Shown here: one piece after another, positions 60,727 to 64,000 of the stretch
How positions within the stretch are numbered: position 1 is the first letter of the stretch
Layout: every line of letters starts with the position of its first letter
Origin: Flavonifractor sp. An10
GTDB lineage: Bacteria; Bacillota; Clostridia; Oscillospirales; Oscillospiraceae
Direction of reading: 5' to 3'
Assembly (NCBI RefSeq): GCF_002161215.1
Contig: NZ_NFMB01000006.1
Span: forward strand, 248,001-312,000
DNA length: 64,000 nucleotides
Position numbers and translations under genes: made by a program
Notes under the pieces: generated by a model
Databases searched by the model: none
Told to the model about the DNA's origin: nothing
What the model saw: the letters and a program-made list of their open reading frames with translations, nothing else

Positions 60727-62802
60727 ATGAAATATCAGGAGTGGCGCACGGCCGCCTGCGCCCCCGCCGCCCGGCGCTCCATGGAGCGGGCGGGGGTGCC
60801 GCCCCTGGCGGCCCTGACCCTGTGCGCCCGGGGGCTGGACACGGTGGAGAAGGCCCGCTCCTTCCTGGACGCCGGCCGGGGCCAGCTGCTGGAGCCCCGT
60901 CTGATGAAGGACATGGACGCGGCGGCGGCCCGGGTGCGGAGGGCCCTGGAGCAGGGGGAGCAGATCGCGGTCTACGGCGACTACGACGTGGACGGCATCA
61001 CCGCCACCTGCCTGCTCACCGACTTCCTCCGCTCGGAGGGGGGCGAGGTGGTGCCCTACATCCCCGACCGGATGGAGGAGGGCTACGGCCTCAACCGGGA
61101 GGCGGTGGCCGCCCTCCACGCCCAGGGGGTGGGGCTGATCATCACGGTGGACTGCGGCATCACCGCCGTGGAGGAGGCCGCCTATGCCGCCGCCCTGGGG
61201 GTAGACGTGGTGATCACCGACCACCACGAGTGCAAGGAGGCCCTGCCCGCCGCCCTGGCGGTGGTGGATCCCCGGCGGCCCGACTGCCCCTACCCCTTCA
61301 AGTGCCTGGCCGGGGTGGGGGTTGCCCTCAAGCTGGTGCTGGCCCTGGGCGGGCCGGAGCGGCGGGAGGAGCTGCTGCGGAAATACGCCGATCTGGCGGC
61401 CATCGGCACGGTGGCCGACGTGATGAGCCTGACGGGGGAGAACCGCACCATCGTGCGCCTGGGGCTGGCGGAGCTGCGCCGCACCCGGCGGCCCGGCCTG
61501 AAGGCCCTGCTCCGCGAGGCGGGGCTGGAGGAGAAGCCCCTGACCTCCACGTCGGTGGGGTACACCCTGGCCCCCCGCATCAACGCCTCCGGCCGGATGG
61601 GCTGCGCCGCCCTGGCCGGCGAGCTGCTCCTCACGGGGGATCCCGTCCGGGGGGAGGAGCTGGCCCGCCAGCTGTGCACCCTCAACCGGGAGCGGCAGGC
61701 CATTGAGGCCGGGATCTACGCCCAGTGTCTGGAGCGTGCGGACGCCCTGCCGCGGTCGCGGCGGCACGCCCTGGTGCTCGCCGGCGAGCACTGGCACCAG
61801 GGGGTGGTGGGCATCGTGGCCTCCCGCCTGGCGGAGAAGTACGCCTGTCCCGCCTTCATGATCTGCCTGCAGGACGGGAAGGGGAAGGGCTCCTGCCGCT
61901 CCTTCGCCGGGTTCAACCTGTTCGCCGCGCTGGAGCACTGCGCCCCCCTGCTGGAGGGCTTCGGCGGCCACGCCCTGGCGGCGGGCTTCACCATCAAAGA
62001 GGAGAATATCCCCGCCTTTGCCGCCGCCATGAACGACTATGTCAGCGCCGCCACCGGCGGGCGGGAGATGGTCTCGGTGCTGGACGTGGACGGGGAGCTG
62101 GACGACCCCGGCCTGCTCACCCTGGAGGGGGTGGAGGGGCTGGATCTCCTGGAGCCCTACGGCGCCGGCAACCCCAAGCCGGTGTTCTCCCTGTCGGGCT
62201 GCCTCATCTCCGCCATGAGCGGGGTGGGGGGCGGCCGGCACCTGAAGCTGAAGCTGTCCGCCGGGGGCCGCTCCCTGGATGCCATCTTCTTCTCCGCCAC
62301 CGCGGCGGAGGCGGGCGTGGAGGTGGGCGACCGGGTGGACGTGGCCTTCACCCCCCAGATTAACGAGTACCGGGGGTGGCGGAGCGTGCAGCTCCAGCTG
62401 TGCGATCTCCGCCCCGCCCTCACCCGGGCCCAGGCCGAGCGGGCCCTGTATGAGAAGTTCCGCCGGGGGGAGGCCCTCACCCGGCAGGAGGCGGAGTCCC
62501 TGCTGCCCACCCGGGAGGAGTTCGTGGTGCTGTGGCGCTACCTGAAGGGCCACGCGAACCAGGCCCCCCTGGACGCCACCGCCCCCCGCCTGGCCCGCAG
62601 CATCGCCCGCTCCGCCGGCCGGCGGGAGACCGTCATGCGCACCCTGGTGTGCCTGGAGGTCTTCGACGAGCGGGGGCTCATCCGCATGGAGCGCACCACC
62701 GACCACCTGCACATCGCCCTGCGGCCGGTGGAGGGGAAGGTGGATCTGGACGACTCGTCCATCCTGCGCGCCCTGCGGCGCATCATCCATTCCAACGAGT
62801 AG
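60727..62802 (+). CDS. recJ: single-stranded-DNA-specific 5'-3' exonuclease RecJ
   Basis: 691 residues. DHH phosphoesterase motifs VYGDYDVDGITA (about 81), IITVDCGITAVEE, ITDHHECKE (DHH) and IGTVADVMSL, then DHHA1 region with GGHALAAGFTI and an OB-like domain, plus the C-terminal extension typical of Firmicutes RecJ. Acts in recombination repair and mismatch repair. GGGGGCGGGCGGAGCG precedes ATG 60727. relA follows 51 bases later, a common Firmicutes order (recJ-relA), although apt is missing between them. Confidence 0.96.
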   Translation: MKYQEWRTAACAPAARRSMERAGVPPLAALTLCARGLDTVEKARSFLDAGRGQLLEPRLMKDMDAAAARVRRALEQGEQIAVYGDYDVDGITATCLLTDFLRSEGGEVVPYIPDRMEEGYGLNREAVAALHAQGVGLIITVDCGITAVEEAAYAAALGVDVVITDHHECKEALPAALAVVDPRRPDCPYPFKCLAGVGVALKLVLALGGPERREELLRKYADLAAIGTVADVMSLTGENRTIVRLGLAELRRTRRPGLKALLREAGLEEKPLTSTSVGYTLAPRINASGRMGCAALAGELLLTGDPVRGEELARQLCTLNRERQAIEAGIYAQCLERADALPRSRRHALVLAGEHWHQGVVGIVASRLAEKYACPAFMICLQDGKGKGSCRSFAGFNLFAALEHCAPLLEGFGGHALAAGFTIKEENIPAFAAAMNDYVSAATGGREMVSVLDVDGELDDPGLLTLEGVEGLDLLEPYGAGNPKPVFSLSGCLISAMSGVGGGRHLKLKLSAGGRSLDAIFFSATAAEAGVEVGDRVDVAFTPQINEYRGWRSVQLQLCDLRPALTRAQAERALYEKFRRGEALTRQEAESLLPTREEFVVLWRYLKGHANQAPLDATAPRLARSIARSAGRRETVMRTLVCLEVFDERGLIRMERTTDHLHIALRPVEGKVDLDDSSILRALRRIIHSNE

Positions 62803-62853
62803 GCCGTGCCGGCCCGCCCGTTGGCACGCTTGTAACAACGGGAGGTCTCCGGT

Positions 62854-64000
62854 ATGGATCCCATTTTGGAGCGCTATCAGGCGCTGGAGGAAAAAATCAA
62901 GGAATACAACCCGGCGCTGGACACACAGCGCCTGTTCAGCGCGTTTACTTACGCGGACAACGCCCACGCCGGGCAGCTGCGCAAGGACGGCTCCCCCTAC
63001 ATCACCCACCCCCTGGCGGTGGCGGAGATCGTGGCGGAGCTGGAGCTGGACACCGACTCCATCATCGCGGCCCTGCTCCACGACTGCATCGAGGACACCG
63101 GCGCCACCCACGAGGAGATCGCCAAGCTCTTCGGCAATACGGTGGCCGACCTGGTGGAGGGGGTCACCAAGCTGACCCGGGTGCAGTACACCTCCAAGGA
63201 AGAGGAGCAGATGGAGAACCTGCGCAAGATGCTCATGGCCATGGCCAAGGACATCCGGGTGATCCTCATCAAGATCTGCGACCGGCTGCACAACATGCGC
63301 ACCATGGAGTACCAGTCCCCCCGCAAGCAGAAGGAAAAGGCCCTGGAGACCATGGAGATCTACGCGCCCATCGCCCACCGCCTGGGCATGCAGCGCATCA
63401 AGTGGGAGCTGGAGGACACCTCCCTGCGCTACCTGGATCCCGTGGGCTACAAGGAGATCGCCGACGAGCTGGCCGCCCGCTCCTCCGCCCATGAGGAGTT
63501 CCTGGCCTCCGTCCAGAAGCGCATCACCGACCGCCTGGCCCAGGAGGGGGTCAAGTGCACCGTCTACGGCCGGGTGAAGCACATCTACTCCATCTACCGC
63601 AAGATGTACACCCAGAACAAGACCATGGACGAGATCTTCGATCTCTACGCCTTCCGGGTGATTGTGGACGACGTGCCCGAGTGCTACAACGTGCTGGGCG
63701 TGATCCACGACCTCTTCAACCCGGTGCTGGGCCGGTTCAAGGACTATATCTCCACCCCCAAGCCCAACGGGTATCAGTCCCTCCACACCACGGTGATCGG
63801 CCGGGAGGGCATCCCCTTCGAGGTGCAGATCCGCACCCGGGAGATGCACCACACCGCTGAGTACGGCATCGCCGCCCACTGGAAGTACAAGCAGGGCATG
63901 GCCAACGCCAAGCTGGGCACCGAGGAGGCCTTCGAGTGGGTGCGCAAGCTGCTGGAGAGCCAGCAGGACGTGGACGCGGAGGAGTTCGTCCGCACCATGC
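62854..64000 (+). CDS. relA: bifunctional (p)ppGpp synthetase/hydrolase RelA/SpoT, 5' part
   Basis: 382 residues are visible; the 3' end lies beyond the window. HD hydrolase domain with AHAGQLRKDGSPYITHPLAVAEI and ALLHDCIEDTGAT (intact HD pair, so hydrolysis is likely), KICDRLHNMRTMEY, then the synthetase domain VYGRVKHIYSIYRKM, FDLYAFRVIVDDVPECYNVLG, DYISTPKPNGYQSLHTTVIG and FEVQIRTREMHHTAEYGIAAHWKYK. ATG 62854 follows GGGAGGTCTCC. The TGS and ACT domains would follow downstream. Confidence 0.96.
   Translation, partial: MDPILERYQALEEKIKEYNPALDTQRLFSAFTYADNAHAGQLRKDGSPYITHPLAVAEIVAELELDTDSIIAALLHDCIEDTGATHEEIAKLFGNTVADLVEGVTKLTRVQYTSKEEEQMENLRKMLMAMAKDIRVILIKICDRLHNMRTMEYQSPRKQKEKALETMEIYAPIAHRLGMQRIKWELEDTSLRYLDPVGYKEIADELAARSSAHEEFLASVQKRITDRLAQEGVKCTVYGRVKHIYSIYRKMYTQNKTMDEIFDLYAFRVIVDDVPECYNVLGVIHDLFNPVLGRFKDYISTPKPNGYQSLHTTVIGREGIPFEVQIRTREMHHTAEYGIAAHWKYKQGMANAKLGTEEAFEWVRKLLESQQDVDAEEFVRTM

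Noticed and set aside
62532-63494. Plus-strand open frame across the recJ-relA junction
   Set aside because: Another frame of the same strand; relA itself (from 62854) has no stop before the window end.
60650-63879. Minus-strand open frame of about 1,200 codons opposite recJ and relA
   Set aside because: Antisense shadow with Gly/His/Leu-rich low complexity; recJ and relA carry clear motifs on the plus strand.

Overview
The window is GC-rich, densely coded chromosomal DNA of an anaerobic, Gram-positive-type bacterium. Gene content points to Clostridia, most likely Oscillospiraceae (the Flavonifractor / Lawsonibacter / Pseudoflavonifractor neighbourhood). The reasons are S-layer-homology (SLH) proteins, a T-box leader, a TbADH-like secondary alcohol dehydrogenase, ECF sigma / DUF4179-type anti-sigma pairs, an RqcP-like S4 protein, a SpoVB-like flippase, heterodimeric class I fumarase, and palindromic intergenic repeats of the kind common in that family. 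The genus is inference; no rRNA or tRNA gene was seen, and no phage, transposase or CRISPR array.

Layout. 1-6.3 kb: 3' part of a pyridoxal-type kinase, a five-box DnaA-like array, mnmE, an SLH protein and an AI-2E-family membrane protein. 6.4-11.7 kb: NifS/IscU iron-sulfur pair and metNI, then metQ behind its own T-box. 11.9-17.1 kb: trmO coupled to a Tet(M)-like GTPase fused to a Rae1/YacP-like NYN nuclease domain, then a sigma/anti-sigma pair. 17.1-20.9 kb: fumarase subunits with a DcuS/DcuR-like two-component system. 21.1-28.2 kb: F1Fo ATP synthase operon split by a hairpin-filled 280-bp gap between atpG and atpD. 28.2-30.7 kb: zinc-ribbon/beta-helix membrane protein, small Ser/Thr kinase and HTH regulator. 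30.8-34.5 kb: cysK, an Rrf2 regulator, and a tyrosine-rich leader peptide/attenuator driving DAHP synthase and prephenate dehydrogenase. 34.5-40.3 kb: rqcP, hup, mazG, flippase, MTA/SAH deaminase and purine nucleoside phosphorylase. 41-47 kb: FAD oxidoreductase, second sigma/anti-sigma pair, secondary alcohol dehydrogenase, LCP protein. 47-50.8 kb: Crp/Fnr regulator with a NMT1-type ABC transporter, and a nitroreductase. 50.9-54.3 kb: a disrupted SLH gene and an SLH-M15 peptidase. 54.6-57.6 kb: GNAT, TIGR04076, TIGR03915 and radical SAM (TIGR03916-like) DNA-repair-type genes. 57.9-64 kb: DUF4358 protein, YbaK deacylase, M42 peptidase, recJ and the 5' part of relA/spoT.

The most unusual material is intergenic. 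At least four copies (about 8.2, 26.2, 54.5 and 57.8 kb) of a roughly 115-215-bp element share an order of hairpins, an apical CATGT loop and a 3' tail, while the stems differ in sequence yet stay paired. This is comparative evidence for a structured RNA or hairpin-dependent mobile element. A second hairpin family (about 2.5 and 59.4 kb) also shows compensatory changes. Other regulatory highlights are the Tyr-codon attenuator, the T-box that splits the met operon, and tandem TACCA/TGGTA operators before the Crp/Fnr gene.

Coordinates of starts were chosen by ribosome-binding-site spacing and family length; all functional calls come from motif recognition by eye, without database searches.
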